NCBI RefSeq assembly: GCF_016599715.1
Contig: NZ_CP067019.1
Span: forward strand, 992,001 to 1,056,000
Reading direction: 5' to 3'
Origin: Acinetobacter sp. CS-2
Lineage (GTDB): Bacteria; Pseudomonadota; Gammaproteobacteria; Pseudomonadales; Moraxellaceae
Length of the DNA stretch: 64,000 nt
Every line of letters starts with the position of its first letter. Position 1 is the stretch's first letter. This document shows positions 28,112 to 37,536 of this stretch, piece by piece. The translations under genes and the position numbers were made by a program. The notes under the pieces were generated by a model. The model did no database searches and had not been told where the DNA came from. It saw only the letters and a program-made list of their open reading frames with translations.

Positions 28112-28885
28112 TTACAGCCATTCACGGGTGTCATCTGCTACGGGATGACCTTCGGTAATATGTTTAATCATGGCGTAGGCAATACTGCCTTTAAATGGAA
28201 TTTCAGGCAGTTGATCCATTTTAAAGAATTGCGCGTCACTAATTTCTTCTTCCTGAAGCTTGATGTCACCGGAAGCATATTCAGCCCGAAAAGCCAGCAT
28301 CAAGTTACTCGGGAAAGGCCAAGGCTGGCTGGCAAGATACTGGATATTTTTTACTTTTAATCCCACTTCCTCAAAAGTTTCACGGCGTACCGCTTCTTCC
28401 AGTGTTTCTCCTACCTCAACAAAACCGGCAATCAGACCATACATATTACTTTTGTTGTTGGCATTTTTAGCCAGCAGAATTTCATCTTGACCACGGGTAA
28501 TGATGGTGATGACGCAGGGCTGTACCCGCGGATATTGATGATAACCACATGCTGGGCAAACCATGGCATATTCAGTCGCATGGGCTTCAGTTGGATGTCC
28601 ACAATGACTACAGAACTTGTGGTTGCGGCGCCATTCTAACAGCTGGATGGCACGACTGGCGGCTTCAAACTGTTGGGTATTCCACAAGGTTAACAATTGA
28701 CGGATAGGAACCAGTTGCAAGCCTGCTGGAATAGGCTCATTTTCCAGAAGGTCACGGGCAATCACCTGATCACCCGTGTTGAAGTGAAGGTCACTTGCTA
28801 AACGTTCTACCCGAGGGAGCTGAAAGTTTTCATCGACTAAAAGTTGATGTTGATGGAAGATATAAGCAAGTGACAATTCAGACAT
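28112..28885 (-). CDS. nudC: NAD+ diphosphatase (NADH pyrophosphatase)
   Basis: Hydrolyses NADH to NMNH and AMP and removes NAD caps from RNA. The 257-residue protein has a zinc ribbon (FCSHCGHPTEA, then MVCPACGYH), the Nudix box starting GFVEVGETLEEAVRRE and completing with EEVGL, and the NADH-specific SQPWPFPSNLM. The start TAATG overlaps the fimL stop, so the two are coupled. The same nudC-fimL pair occurs in Pseudomonas aeruginosa. Confidence 0.96.
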   Translation of the reverse strand: MSELSLAYIFHQHQLLVDENFQLPRVERLASDLHFNTGDQVIARDLLENEPIPAGLQLVPIRQLLTLWNTQQFEAASRAIQLLEWRRNHKFCSHCGHPTEAHATEYAMVCPACGYHQYPRVQPCVITIITRGQDEILLAKNANNKSNMYGLIAGFVEVGETLEEAVRRETFEEVGLKVKNIQYLASQPWPFPSNLMLAFRAEYASGDIKLQEEEISDAQFFKMDQLPEIPFKGSIAYAMIKHITEGHPVADDTREWL

Positions 28886-30531
28886 TAGGCAACAGTTTTC
28901 AGTTTTTCGCTACTTTGCAATGCTACATCAAACATGGACTGCAGGACAGGCTGTTTCGATTTTAAATTGTCGATCAGCATGTCGGCACTGGCTAAAGTAT
29001 CGAGGGTGTGGTTGATTTGTTCAGCAGTGATCGTTGCAGAATTTTCAATTTGCTGTTGAATAAAGGTCGCAGTCGTATTCAATGAAGTTCGACCCGATTC
29101 GGCATTTAAGAACAGCAGGGCACCGCCAATTTCACGCAATTGGGTTGGAATATTCTCAAGCGCAGCCAGATTTTGATCTTGCAGGTACTGCATCAAGATT
29201 TGGCTGGAAAGCTCAATCACGGCTCTAGTTTCGTTCAGTAAAGCCTCATGTGCTTCATCTAAACGGTCTAAAGAAATGTTCATATTATTTACACGAAGTT
29301 GTAAACGGCTTGAGGTGTAATGGCGTTCAAGGACTCCAATTGAGTTCATTGCTGACAAAATGCAATTCATCAACTGCTGTGCAAAATTTTCATCTTTTAA
29401 GATATCACCTTGGCTGAGTGATGCGGCCTGACGCGATAAATCGTTATATGCTTCATTCAGGTTCAATACTTTAAAGATATTGGCAAGATTGAGTAACTGA
29501 GCTTGTAGTTGCTGCGTTTTCTCAGCGGTCATGTTTTGATAGTTGAATTCTATATCATTACGAATTTGCGCCATTTCTGTGGTCACAAGTTCACTAATGG
29601 TATGCATGGTATCAAAATCAGGACCATAAAGATGGCGGCTAAATACCTGCAATTGGGTATCGGTCAAATGATCTTCACCAATGTTTAGCTGGCTACGGAT
29701 ATGTTGAGCCGTCTCATCTTCCTGACTAATACACAAGCTTAAGATGTTGGCTAGATCAGACAGACTTGGCTTGAAGCGATCTGGAGCACTAAAATATTGT
29801 GCCATATTGCGTTCAATACCGATCAGGGTGCGTAAACGTGCATCATTGATCAATAAATGGTTCACCTGATTAAATGCCACATGCACCAGATTCCAGTATT
29901 GTTTGCTTGGCGTATTTTCTGCCAGACCTGCCAAATAGGCACCGACCAGTTTGATCGCCTGCAGGTCAAATTCAGTTTCTTCCTGTTTCAGCAGCTTGTT
30001 TAAAGACAGTTTGTACAGGCGATGTACATATTGTGACTTTTCCAGACTTGGTGCTTGAGGCAGCTTAAAATCAGGAGTAATACAGTCCAGTAATGGCTCG
30101 ATATACTGACCTTCATGGCTAATCGGTTTACCCAGCACAATTTCCAGACGATTCAGGGTTTCGAGCAGGAATTGTGGAATTTTAACTTCGCGTAAGCAAA
30201 TAAATTCGATGTAACGTTTCAACATGGTGGTGCCTTCACTTAGGGCCACCACTTCCTGAGTATTAATTTGCGCAAGATTCTGCATAATCTTGCGCATTAA
30301 CTCTGCTGAGTACTGGGCAATTTTAGCCAGACTTTGCATATCAATGAGCGCAAGCACCTGGGCACATTGTTCAAACTGATTTAGTGCATCGTCAATACCA
30401 AAGGGTAAAGTGTGGTCTTCTGCCAAAGAACTCACCGCTGATTCAACTAATTTAATGGAGTTATCAACCTCATTTTTTATTATCAGCAATGCAGTCGGGT
30501 CAAAATGAATAGAGGTTTGGTAAGAAGACAT
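28885..30531 (-). CDS. fimL: FimL-like scaffold protein of the type IV pilus/Chp signalling system
   Basis: A 548-residue, nearly all-helical cytoplasmic protein. It resembles FimL of Pseudomonas aeruginosa (556 residues), a paralogue of the N-terminal part of the ChpA/PilL kinase, which affects twitching and cAMP by connecting the Chp array to adenylate cyclase. The section LREIGGALLFLNAESGR looks like a degenerate HPt helix without a phosphorylatable His. The neighbours nudC and rnhA-dnaQ are the same as around P. aeruginosa fimL. Identification depends on length, fold and gene order more than on a unique motif. Confidence 0.8.
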   Translation of the reverse strand: MSSYQTSIHFDPTALLIIKNEVDNSIKLVESAVSSLAEDHTLPFGIDDALNQFEQCAQVLALIDMQSLAKIAQYSAELMRKIMQNLAQINTQEVVALSEGTTMLKRYIEFICLREVKIPQFLLETLNRLEIVLGKPISHEGQYIEPLLDCITPDFKLPQAPSLEKSQYVHRLYKLSLNKLLKQEETEFDLQAIKLVGAYLAGLAENTPSKQYWNLVHVAFNQVNHLLINDARLRTLIGIERNMAQYFSAPDRFKPSLSDLANILSLCISQEDETAQHIRSQLNIGEDHLTDTQLQVFSRHLYGPDFDTMHTISELVTTEMAQIRNDIEFNYQNMTAEKTQQLQAQLLNLANIFKVLNLNEAYNDLSRQAASLSQGDILKDENFAQQLMNCILSAMNSIGVLERHYTSSRLQLRVNNMNISLDRLDEAHEALLNETRAVIELSSQILMQYLQDQNLAALENIPTQLREIGGALLFLNAESGRTSLNTTATFIQQQIENSATITAEQINHTLDTLASADMLIDNLKSKQPVLQSMFDVALQSSEKLKTVA

Positions 30532-30657
30532 GGATCTGCACCTTTCCTAGTGTTTTATCTGTTTATGAGTAGCCCGTTCAAGGCCAAACTTCTTTACGTT
30601 TAACTATAACGTAACTGTTAAACGTTTAAATACAAAAAACCACTAGAAATGTAGATT

Positions 30658-32130
30658 TTATTTTGCAAAAAGACAAGCTGTTCCATGTTTTTCTTCAAAT
30701 TGTTTGACCCAATTCTCATGTTCTGCTAATTCTTCGGCTGAAGGTAAAATCACAGGCAGCTCTATTTGTACAGTGGAGCGGGCTGCTTGACTCTGTTGTT
30801 GCTCGGCTTCGGTCAGGGTATCCATATCGAAAGACACCTGACCGCCGGTCATGGCTAGGTAGACATCAGCCAGAATTTCGGCATCGAGTAAGGCACCGTG
30901 GAAAGTACGGTCACGCTGCGGAATTTCATAACGGCGCACCAAAGCATCGAGAGAGTTCTTTTGTCCCGGGTGCTTGTTCTTGGCCATGGCCAAGGTATCG
31001 GTCACTTCACAGACTTCCGATAAGGTCACAAAGCCTGCACGTTTGAACTCCATATCGAGGAAGTTCATATCGAAGGTGGCATTATGCGCAATAATTTCTG
31101 CACCTTTTAGGTAGTCAAACAGCACATCGGCAATTTCTGCATAAAGCGGTTTGTCTTTCAGAAACTCATCTGAAATACCGTGAATATTTTCAGATTCACC
31201 CACCGGTTTTTGCGGGTTGATATAAATATGAATCGAACTGCCAGTCAGTTTGCGGTTGACCATTTCAATCGCGCCCACCTCAATAATCCGGTCCGTGTCC
31301 TGAAAATAGAAACCGGTGGTTTCGGTATCCAGAATTAGCTGGCGAGGACCATGAACTTCTTTGCTTCGTGGCGTAATCATGATATGCGGGTGCAGGGGTT
31401 TATCCGAAGCAGTCGTAATGTTAGGTACAATCGTGTCCAGATCTTCACTTTGTTCCTGCATACTATTTGCCTGATCGGTTTCTTGTTCTGTGTTTTCTAA
31501 CAATGTGCTTTCTAAGACTTCACTTTCTGAAGGCTCATTTACTAAAGACTCATTGTCTAAAATTTCATTGTCATCTTGCAGCTCGGCTTCCATCAGGTCG
31601 AAACCAAAGGGGTCATCTAACAACCAGTCTTTTTCAGCTTTTTTTTTATCCAGCATGTCGGCTTGTTCTAAAACAGTTTCGGCAGATGATAATAGATTTT
31701 TCATGGCTTTTAAGGTTTGATCGGCGCCCCGATTGGCCAGTTGATCGGCCATCTCATTACCCGGATGTCCGGCATGACCTTTGATCCAGTTCCATTCAAT
31801 GTCACGACCCTGACAAGTCGCATCCAGTAATTTCCACAGGTCCGGATTTTTGACATCTTTCCAGTTTTTCTTTTTCCAGCCATGAATCCATTCGGTAATG
31901 CCTTGTTTGACATATTTGGAATCGGTCCAGATGATCAGTTTGGCATCGTGTGGACAAAACTGAATACCTTCAATTGCCGCGGTGAGTTCCATGCGGTTAT
32001 TGGTGGTTTCCGCTTCTCCGCCACACAGTTTATGCTTTTCCGATTCTGTAATGATATATGCACCCCAACCGCCTAAACCAGGATTGCCGCGACACGCGCC
32101 ATCGACATAGAGAGTGATTGTTTGAGTCAT
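30658..32130 (-). CDS. rnhA-dnaQ: Fused ribonuclease HI and DNA polymerase III epsilon subunit
   Basis: One 490-residue protein. Residues 1-150 are RNase HI, which cuts RNA in RNA/DNA hybrids (YVDGACRGNPG, NRMELTAAIEG, WTDSKYVKQG, GHAGHPGNEMADQLA supply the acidic residues). Residues of about 165-265 are an acidic linker rich in Glu, Asp, Leu and Ser. Residues 270-440 are the epsilon proofreading exonuclease (LILDTETTGFYF, AHNATFDMNFLD, HGALLDAEILADVY). In E. coli these are two divergent genes. The start is the ATG giving MTQTITLYV; an in-frame TTG lies three codons earlier. The frame is continuous, so fusion is genuine in this sequence. Confidence 0.95.
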   Translation of the reverse strand: MTQTITLYVDGACRGNPGLGGWGAYIITESEKHKLCGGEAETTNNRMELTAAIEGIQFCPHDAKLIIWTDSKYVKQGITEWIHGWKKKNWKDVKNPDLWKLLDATCQGRDIEWNWIKGHAGHPGNEMADQLANRGADQTLKAMKNLLSSAETVLEQADMLDKKKAEKDWLLDDPFGFDLMEAELQDDNEILDNESLVNEPSESEVLESTLLENTEQETDQANSMQEQSEDLDTIVPNITTASDKPLHPHIMITPRSKEVHGPRQLILDTETTGFYFQDTDRIIEVGAIEMVNRKLTGSSIHIYINPQKPVGESENIHGISDEFLKDKPLYAEIADVLFDYLKGAEIIAHNATFDMNFLDMEFKRAGFVTLSEVCEVTDTLAMAKNKHPGQKNSLDALVRRYEIPQRDRTFHGALLDAEILADVYLAMTGGQVSFDMDTLTEAEQQQSQAARSTVQIELPVILPSAEELAEHENWVKQFEEKHGTACLFAK

Positions 32131-32351
32131 ATAAACCAAATCCGAACGCTAAAATGAGAGTCAAATAAACCAAGTGATTGGCATATTGTATAACGCAATT
32201 TCACTTTAAAAGTGTATTACACGGTTATTTTTTAAATTCTTGTAACATTTATAGTGAAATCGCGCTAAATTAATCCCTTGTGTCTCCCTCATGCTTCACT
32301 ACAATGGCAGATCTAAAAAATAAATTTTATACGAGTTGTTTGGATTTTTTT

Positions 32352-35300
32352 ATGTATAAACCAACCGCGATTTTGTGGCAGCCTACATTACCCAATTTTT
32401 TAAAAATAACAGTACTGGGTTCAGCTTTAGCTGCATTGGGACTGTCAGGCTGTTCTTCAAGCCAAAGTGTGACACATGGCTCAAAATCGAAAATGGTGGG
32501 TTCATCCGGATACCTGGATGCCGACAGCTTGGATTCATTGGAAGATTTATTGTCTGCAACAGACATGAGCGCAGTAGAAGGCGATCGCCTGCTGATCTTG
32601 AAACATGGTGATGTCTGGAAGCGTATGACCGTCGGTTTCAAGATGGATCAGAGCCATTGGGACTCCCGTATTGAAGCACAGCGCGGCTGGTTCATTTCCC
32701 GACAACCTTATCTGGACCGTTTAAGTGCCCGTGCTTCACGTTATCTTTATCATACGGTGAAAGAAGCGGAACGCCGTGGTTTGCCAACAGAACTGGCTTT
32801 ATTGCCGATTATTGAAAGTTCCTATGACCCTGCAGCGACCAGTAGTGCAGCCGCTGCCGGGATGTGGCAATTTATCCCAAGTACCGGACGGATTTATGGT
32901 TTAAGACAGACCAGTCTGTATGATGGCCGTCGTGATGTGGTGGAATCGACCCGTGCAGCTTATGAGTTTTTAGGTGGACTATATAACCAGTTTGGTTCAT
33001 GGGAACTGGCTTTGGCGGCTTATAATGCGGGTCCGGGACGGATCCAGCAGGCGATTAACCGCAATAAGGCAGCCGGCTTGCCTACAGATTACTGGTCACT
33101 GAAACTGCCTCAGGAAACCATGAACTATGTGCCACGCTTCCTGGCCGTAGCGCAAATTATTAAAAATCCGGGGGCCTATGGGGTGTCTTTACCACCGATT
33201 GCCAACCGTCCTCACTTTAGGGAGGTATCGGTCGGGCCGGTAAACTTAAATGAAGTCGCCTCCATTACCGGTTTAAGCCGTGCCGAGCTGTACCAGTTAA
33301 ATCCAGGACATCGTGGGGACTGGGTTGATGAGCAAAGCCCGATGAAGATCATTATTCCTGCGGATTTAAGCCCTGCTATTGATGCAAGGCTCAAGAAACT
33401 CTCACCGAGTTCAGGTGCGCTATGGGCAAGCACGGCAAAACCCTTTACTCCGGAAAGAAGCAATCCGCCTGAGTTAAATATGCAAGTGATTAATCCGGCC
33501 AAAACAGCACCACCGGTATTAGCTACAAACACGCCTAAAAGTTCTCAGCCAGCCACTGCTACCCCAGTGAATGCGGCAAATCCTGTGGCAGTAACAAAGC
33601 CTTCAAGTAGCAAACGTATGGCTACGCCTCAAGGCCCTGATGCCTTGGCATCTTTTGCTGCAAATAGCGATATTCCAAGTGCACCACGTATTCCTGTTGC
33701 GGTGAGTCAGGTGGCGAATGTCAAGCCTGTGACGGTAGAACCTCCATTGTCTGCTGCTGAGCGTGAGCAGATTATGGCGGCAGTGAAAGCAGAAGGTGAA
33801 AATAAAACGCTAGAACAGGTACTGCAACCGGTAGCCAGTAAAGCTGAACAGGAAAAAGTCGTAGCAGAAATTAAAGCGATTGCACCGCAAGGCACCGAAA
33901 TAGTCGATCCGTTTGACGGCAAAATCAAGTTAACGGCCATTCAAACCAGTTTGTCGGTCGCTGAACAGCAAGGTAAGGAGTTAACCAAAGGTTTTGCTTA
34001 TCCAAAAGGTGTGGCGGAAAGTACCAAGCCTGATTCAGATGAAGCCAAACGTAACCAGGGCAAAAATTACGTTAAGACAGATACTGAAATTGTAGTGGTT
34101 GCACCGAAAGGAAAACGCAGTACCTATACCGTTCAACAGGGCGATACTTTAGCCGTTATTGCCATGAAAAATGGCCTGAACTGGCGTGATGTAGCCAAAT
34201 GGAACCAGATTGATCCAAACTCTCCGCTGTACGTGGGAACCAGTATTTATTTATATGATGCCAAACCACAAAATAGTGAAAAAAATACCGAAACTTCATC
34301 ATCGGCCAAGTCTAAAGCACAGCCTGAAACCTATGTAGTTCAGGCCAATGACAGTCTGACCGGAGTGGCCAGCCAGTTTGGCTTGTCGGTGAAGCAGCTG
34401 GCAGATTTCAACAATTTATCGGTCAGCAGCGGTTTACGTGTCGGGCAAAAATTATCGTTAAAAGAAACTGCTCAAAGTCATTCCGATATTGTTGAAACTA
34501 AGAACAATAATTCAAAATCCGCTGCTAAAGTGAAAACCAAATCTTATGTGGTCAAACGTGGTGAATATCTCAAACTGATTGCTGACCGTTATGCATTATC
34601 CAATCAGGAGTTGGCCGATTTAACCAGCGGATTAACTGCAGGCAGCAGTTTAATGGTGGGACAAAAAATTAATGTGCCACTGCATGAAGTAAACAGCAAG
34701 CCGGAAGAAAAAGTGAGTCCGGTTAAAATAGATCCGGTAGTTATTGAGCCATCCTATAAAACGGAAAATTATCAGGTGCAACGTGGCGATACCCTGTCGA
34801 GTATTGCAGCCAAATCGAAAATTTCCTTAACCGAACTGGCACAGCTGAATAAATTATCCAACAACAGTGGCGTTCGGGTAGGTCAAACTTTGAAGATTCC
34901 TGTAAGTTCAACTGTTCCGGAGAGTTATACCGTGCAATCCGGGGATAGTCTGTCGGCCATTTCTGCCAAATACAATTTAGGCATGGATTATATTGCCAAT
35001 ATCAACGGTATTAACCGCAATACGGGTTTACGTGTAGGACAGCGTTTGAAACTGACGGGTGAAGAACCTGTCGCAGCATCTAACAAAGTAGAAGCGAAAA
35101 TTGAAAAAGTCAGCTTTGAAAAGAGTGATAGCCATGTAGTTAAATCTGGCGAGACATTAAGCAATATTGCGAAAAAATATCATTTACAGCTGGATTATTT
35201 AGCTGCATTGAATGGCTTAACCCGCAATTATACGGTCCGTATTGGGCAACGTTTAAAAATTGACGGGGATCTGCCAAAACTGGATGCTAAAGTGGATGAG

Positions 35301-35630
35301 CCTATCGCAAAAGCAGTGAAATCATCTAAAAATACCGATGCTTATACCGTGAAAGCGGGCGAGTCTTTAAATGCCATTGCCAACCGGACAGGGGTATCGG
35401 TTGCTGAATTGGCGGCGATGAATGATTTGAATGTTCGTGCCGGTTTACGTGTGGGGCAGCAGATTGTTATTCCTAAAACTGTGGTTGAATATAAAGTCAA
35501 ACGTGGCGATACCCTGATTGGGCTGGCCAGCCGTTATGGTCTGGAAAGTTCCAAACTTGCAGAAATGAATGATATGCAACCCAATAAACAATTGCGCATT
35601 GGTGATGTGATTAAAGTTCCAAACTTATAA
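32352..35630 (+). CDS. mltD: MltD-like lytic transglycosylase with eight LysM domains
   Basis: A peptidoglycan-cleaving lipoprotein of 1,092 residues. The start at MYKPTAILWQP is a choice among three; it gives a signal peptide ending in LGLSGC. An SLT domain follows (ELALLPIIESSYDP with the catalytic Glu, then AAGMWQFIPSTGRIYGL and LAAYNAGPGRIQQAI). A long Pro/Ala/Val-rich linker of about 250 residues leads to eight LysM repeats from about 34,120 to 35,620, each with a V-x-x-G(D/E)-x-L opening and a VGQ-type end. E. coli MltD has two LysM. It is probably in the outer membrane, with LysM repeats holding glycan. Confidence 0.93.
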   Translation: MYKPTAILWQPTLPNFLKITVLGSALAALGLSGCSSSQSVTHGSKSKMVGSSGYLDADSLDSLEDLLSATDMSAVEGDRLLILKHGDVWKRMTVGFKMDQSHWDSRIEAQRGWFISRQPYLDRLSARASRYLYHTVKEAERRGLPTELALLPIIESSYDPAATSSAAAAGMWQFIPSTGRIYGLRQTSLYDGRRDVVESTRAAYEFLGGLYNQFGSWELALAAYNAGPGRIQQAINRNKAAGLPTDYWSLKLPQETMNYVPRFLAVAQIIKNPGAYGVSLPPIANRPHFREVSVGPVNLNEVASITGLSRAELYQLNPGHRGDWVDEQSPMKIIIPADLSPAIDARLKKLSPSSGALWASTAKPFTPERSNPPELNMQVINPAKTAPPVLATNTPKSSQPATATPVNAANPVAVTKPSSSKRMATPQGPDALASFAANSDIPSAPRIPVAVSQVANVKPVTVEPPLSAAEREQIMAAVKAEGENKTLEQVLQPVASKAEQEKVVAEIKAIAPQGTEIVDPFDGKIKLTAIQTSLSVAEQQGKELTKGFAYPKGVAESTKPDSDEAKRNQGKNYVKTDTEIVVVAPKGKRSTYTVQQGDTLAVIAMKNGLNWRDVAKWNQIDPNSPLYVGTSIYLYDAKPQNSEKNTETSSSAKSKAQPETYVVQANDSLTGVASQFGLSVKQLADFNNLSVSSGLRVGQKLSLKETAQSHSDIVETKNNNSKSAAKVKTKSYVVKRGEYLKLIADRYALSNQELADLTSGLTAGSSLMVGQKINVPLHEVNSKPEEKVSPVKIDPVVIEPSYKTENYQVQRGDTLSSIAAKSKISLTELAQLNKLSNNSGVRVGQTLKIPVSSTVPESYTVQSGDSLSAISAKYNLGMDYIANINGINRNTGLRVGQRLKLTGEEPVAASNKVEAKIEKVSFEKSDSHVVKSGETLSNIAKKYHLQLDYLAALNGLTRNYTVRIGQRLKIDGDLPKLDAKVDEPIAKAVKSSKNTDAYTVKAGESLNAIANRTGVSVAELAAMNDLNVRAGLRVGQQIVIPKTVVEYKVKRGDTLIGLASRYGLESSKLAEMNDMQPNKQLRIGDVIKVPNL

Positions 35631-35658
35631 TAAATGCAAAGACAGGGAGTCAGTTTAG

Positions 35659-37497
35659 ATGTCATTTGCCAGGGCGAAATATTGGGGTTTTGCATGGGGG
35701 CTTAGTCTTTTGACACAAGGGCTATGGGCTGCCGTGCAGACTAAGCCCTATATTGCCATTCATAGCCAGCCGAAATATGCTGGCTTGTCGGTCATGCCCT
35801 ATGCCAATCCCCAGGCGCCTAAAGGTGGCTATTTAAGTACTGCCAGTAATGGGACTTTTGACAATTTAAACAGTATGAATGGCAAAGGCAGCTCAACCGA
35901 TGGGGTGGAATACCTGTTTGATTCGCTGATGTCGAATTCGCTGGATGAGCCGGGGGTGATGTATCCTTTGCTAGCGGAGAAAGTGACTTATGATCCCAAG
36001 CAGACCCAATTTGTCATTTTCCATCTCAATCCCAAAGCACGTTTTAGCGATGGCAGTGCAGTGACTGCCGAAGACATCAAATTCACTTTTGATACGTATC
36101 AAACCAAGTCCAATCCGGGACTGCAAATGTATCTGGCCGATCTGGATAAAACCGAAGTATTGTCTAAATATGCAGTCAAGATGAGTTTTAAGTCTGCCAA
36201 TAATGCAGAGATGCCGCTGATTCTGGCGCAAATGCCAATTTATTCAAAACGCGATTGGCAGAAGAAGGATTTCACTCGGGTCACCATGCAACCGATTTTG
36301 GGATCAGGTCCATACTTGATTGATCGCATAGATGCAGGACGCAGTATTAGCTATAAACGCAATCCAAACTATTGGGGTAAAGACTTAGCGGTTAATAAAG
36401 GACGATATAACTTTGATCGCCTGAAATATGTCTATTACCGCAATCTGGATATTGCCTTTGAAGGCTTTAAGTCGGGCCAATATACCCTGCATGAAGAATT
36501 TACCGCACGTAAATGGGTGACTGAATATCATTTTCCCGCCGTCCAAGCAGGCATGGTGGTGAAATACCGGTTCCAGCACCAGAACCCGATTCCAACACAA
36601 AGTTTTGTCTTTAATACCCGTCGTGCGCCTTTTCAAGACATCCGGTTTCGCCAAGCCATCACCTATGCTTATGATTTTGAATGGCAAAACAAGGCGCTGT
36701 TTTACGGACAGTATCGACGCTTACAAAGCTATTTTGCCAACAGTGAATTGGAAGCCAAAGGCACGCCCAGTCCTGCAGAGCTGGCCATTTTAAAACCCTA
36801 TCTAGCCCGACTGAATCCGATTCAGCGGCAGGGAGTGCTGCAAAATTGGAAATATCCGGTGTCGGATGCCAGCGGATTTAATCGCAATAATCTGCTGACT
36901 GCACGCCAGTTGCTCATCAAAGCCGGCTATACCTTTAAAAATGGCCGTTTGCTGGATACCCAAGGCAAGCCGATCCGGATTGAATTTTTAATCCATCAGG
37001 ATGGTTTGCAGCGTACCCTGATGCCCTTTATTCGCAATATGAAACGTTTGGGTGTGGAAGTGGCGATCCGCCATGTCGATGTGCCGCAGTATATCGAGCG
37101 CATGCGGACCAAGGATTTTGACATGACCACCAACGTGATGCCGCAGTCGCTCAATCCGGGCAATGAGCAGGCACAGTTCTGGGGCAGTGCATCGGCAGAT
37201 CAGCCGGGAAACTACAACTATGCCGGTATTAAAAATCCTGTGATTGATGCGATTGTACAGCAGGTTATTCATGCACCGAGTCGTGAGCAACTGGTGCTGA
37301 AAACCCGGGTGCTGGATCGTTTATTGCGTGCCGGTTATTATCAAATTCCGACCTATGGCAAGGGTGAAAACTGGTTTGCTTACTGGAACATGTATCATCA
37401 ACCGAAAGTGAAACCGAAGTTGTCATCGGGCATTGACTACTGGTGGAGTGATGCCGGGCAAGCGCAAAAAGTGACCCGGTATTTAGGTCAAAAATAA
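35659..37497 (+). CDS. yejA: Periplasmic oligopeptide-binding protein of a Yej-type ABC transporter
   Basis: A 612-residue family-5 extracellular solute-binding protein. Residues 1-24 form a signal peptide ending LWAA. The mature protein has family-5 features (YPLLAEKVTYDPK, FSDGSAVTAEDIKFTFD, PILGSGPYLIDRID). Its closest known relative by operon content is YejA, which binds oligopeptides and the peptide-nucleotide antibiotic microcin C. It heads the operon yejA-yejB-yejE-yejF. Confidence 0.9.
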   Translation: MSFARAKYWGFAWGLSLLTQGLWAAVQTKPYIAIHSQPKYAGLSVMPYANPQAPKGGYLSTASNGTFDNLNSMNGKGSSTDGVEYLFDSLMSNSLDEPGVMYPLLAEKVTYDPKQTQFVIFHLNPKARFSDGSAVTAEDIKFTFDTYQTKSNPGLQMYLADLDKTEVLSKYAVKMSFKSANNAEMPLILAQMPIYSKRDWQKKDFTRVTMQPILGSGPYLIDRIDAGRSISYKRNPNYWGKDLAVNKGRYNFDRLKYVYYRNLDIAFEGFKSGQYTLHEEFTARKWVTEYHFPAVQAGMVVKYRFQHQNPIPTQSFVFNTRRAPFQDIRFRQAITYAYDFEWQNKALFYGQYRRLQSYFANSELEAKGTPSPAELAILKPYLARLNPIQRQGVLQNWKYPVSDASGFNRNNLLTARQLLIKAGYTFKNGRLLDTQGKPIRIEFLIHQDGLQRTLMPFIRNMKRLGVEVAIRHVDVPQYIERMRTKDFDMTTNVMPQSLNPGNEQAQFWGSASADQPGNYNYAGIKNPVIDAIVQQVIHAPSREQLVLKTRVLDRLLRAGYYQIPTYGKGENWFAYWNMYHQPKVKPKLSSGIDYWWSDAGQAQKVTRYLGQK

Positions 37498-37536
37498 ACA
37501 ATAAGTCATAACGCAGGCACAGGGAACACTGTTTCG

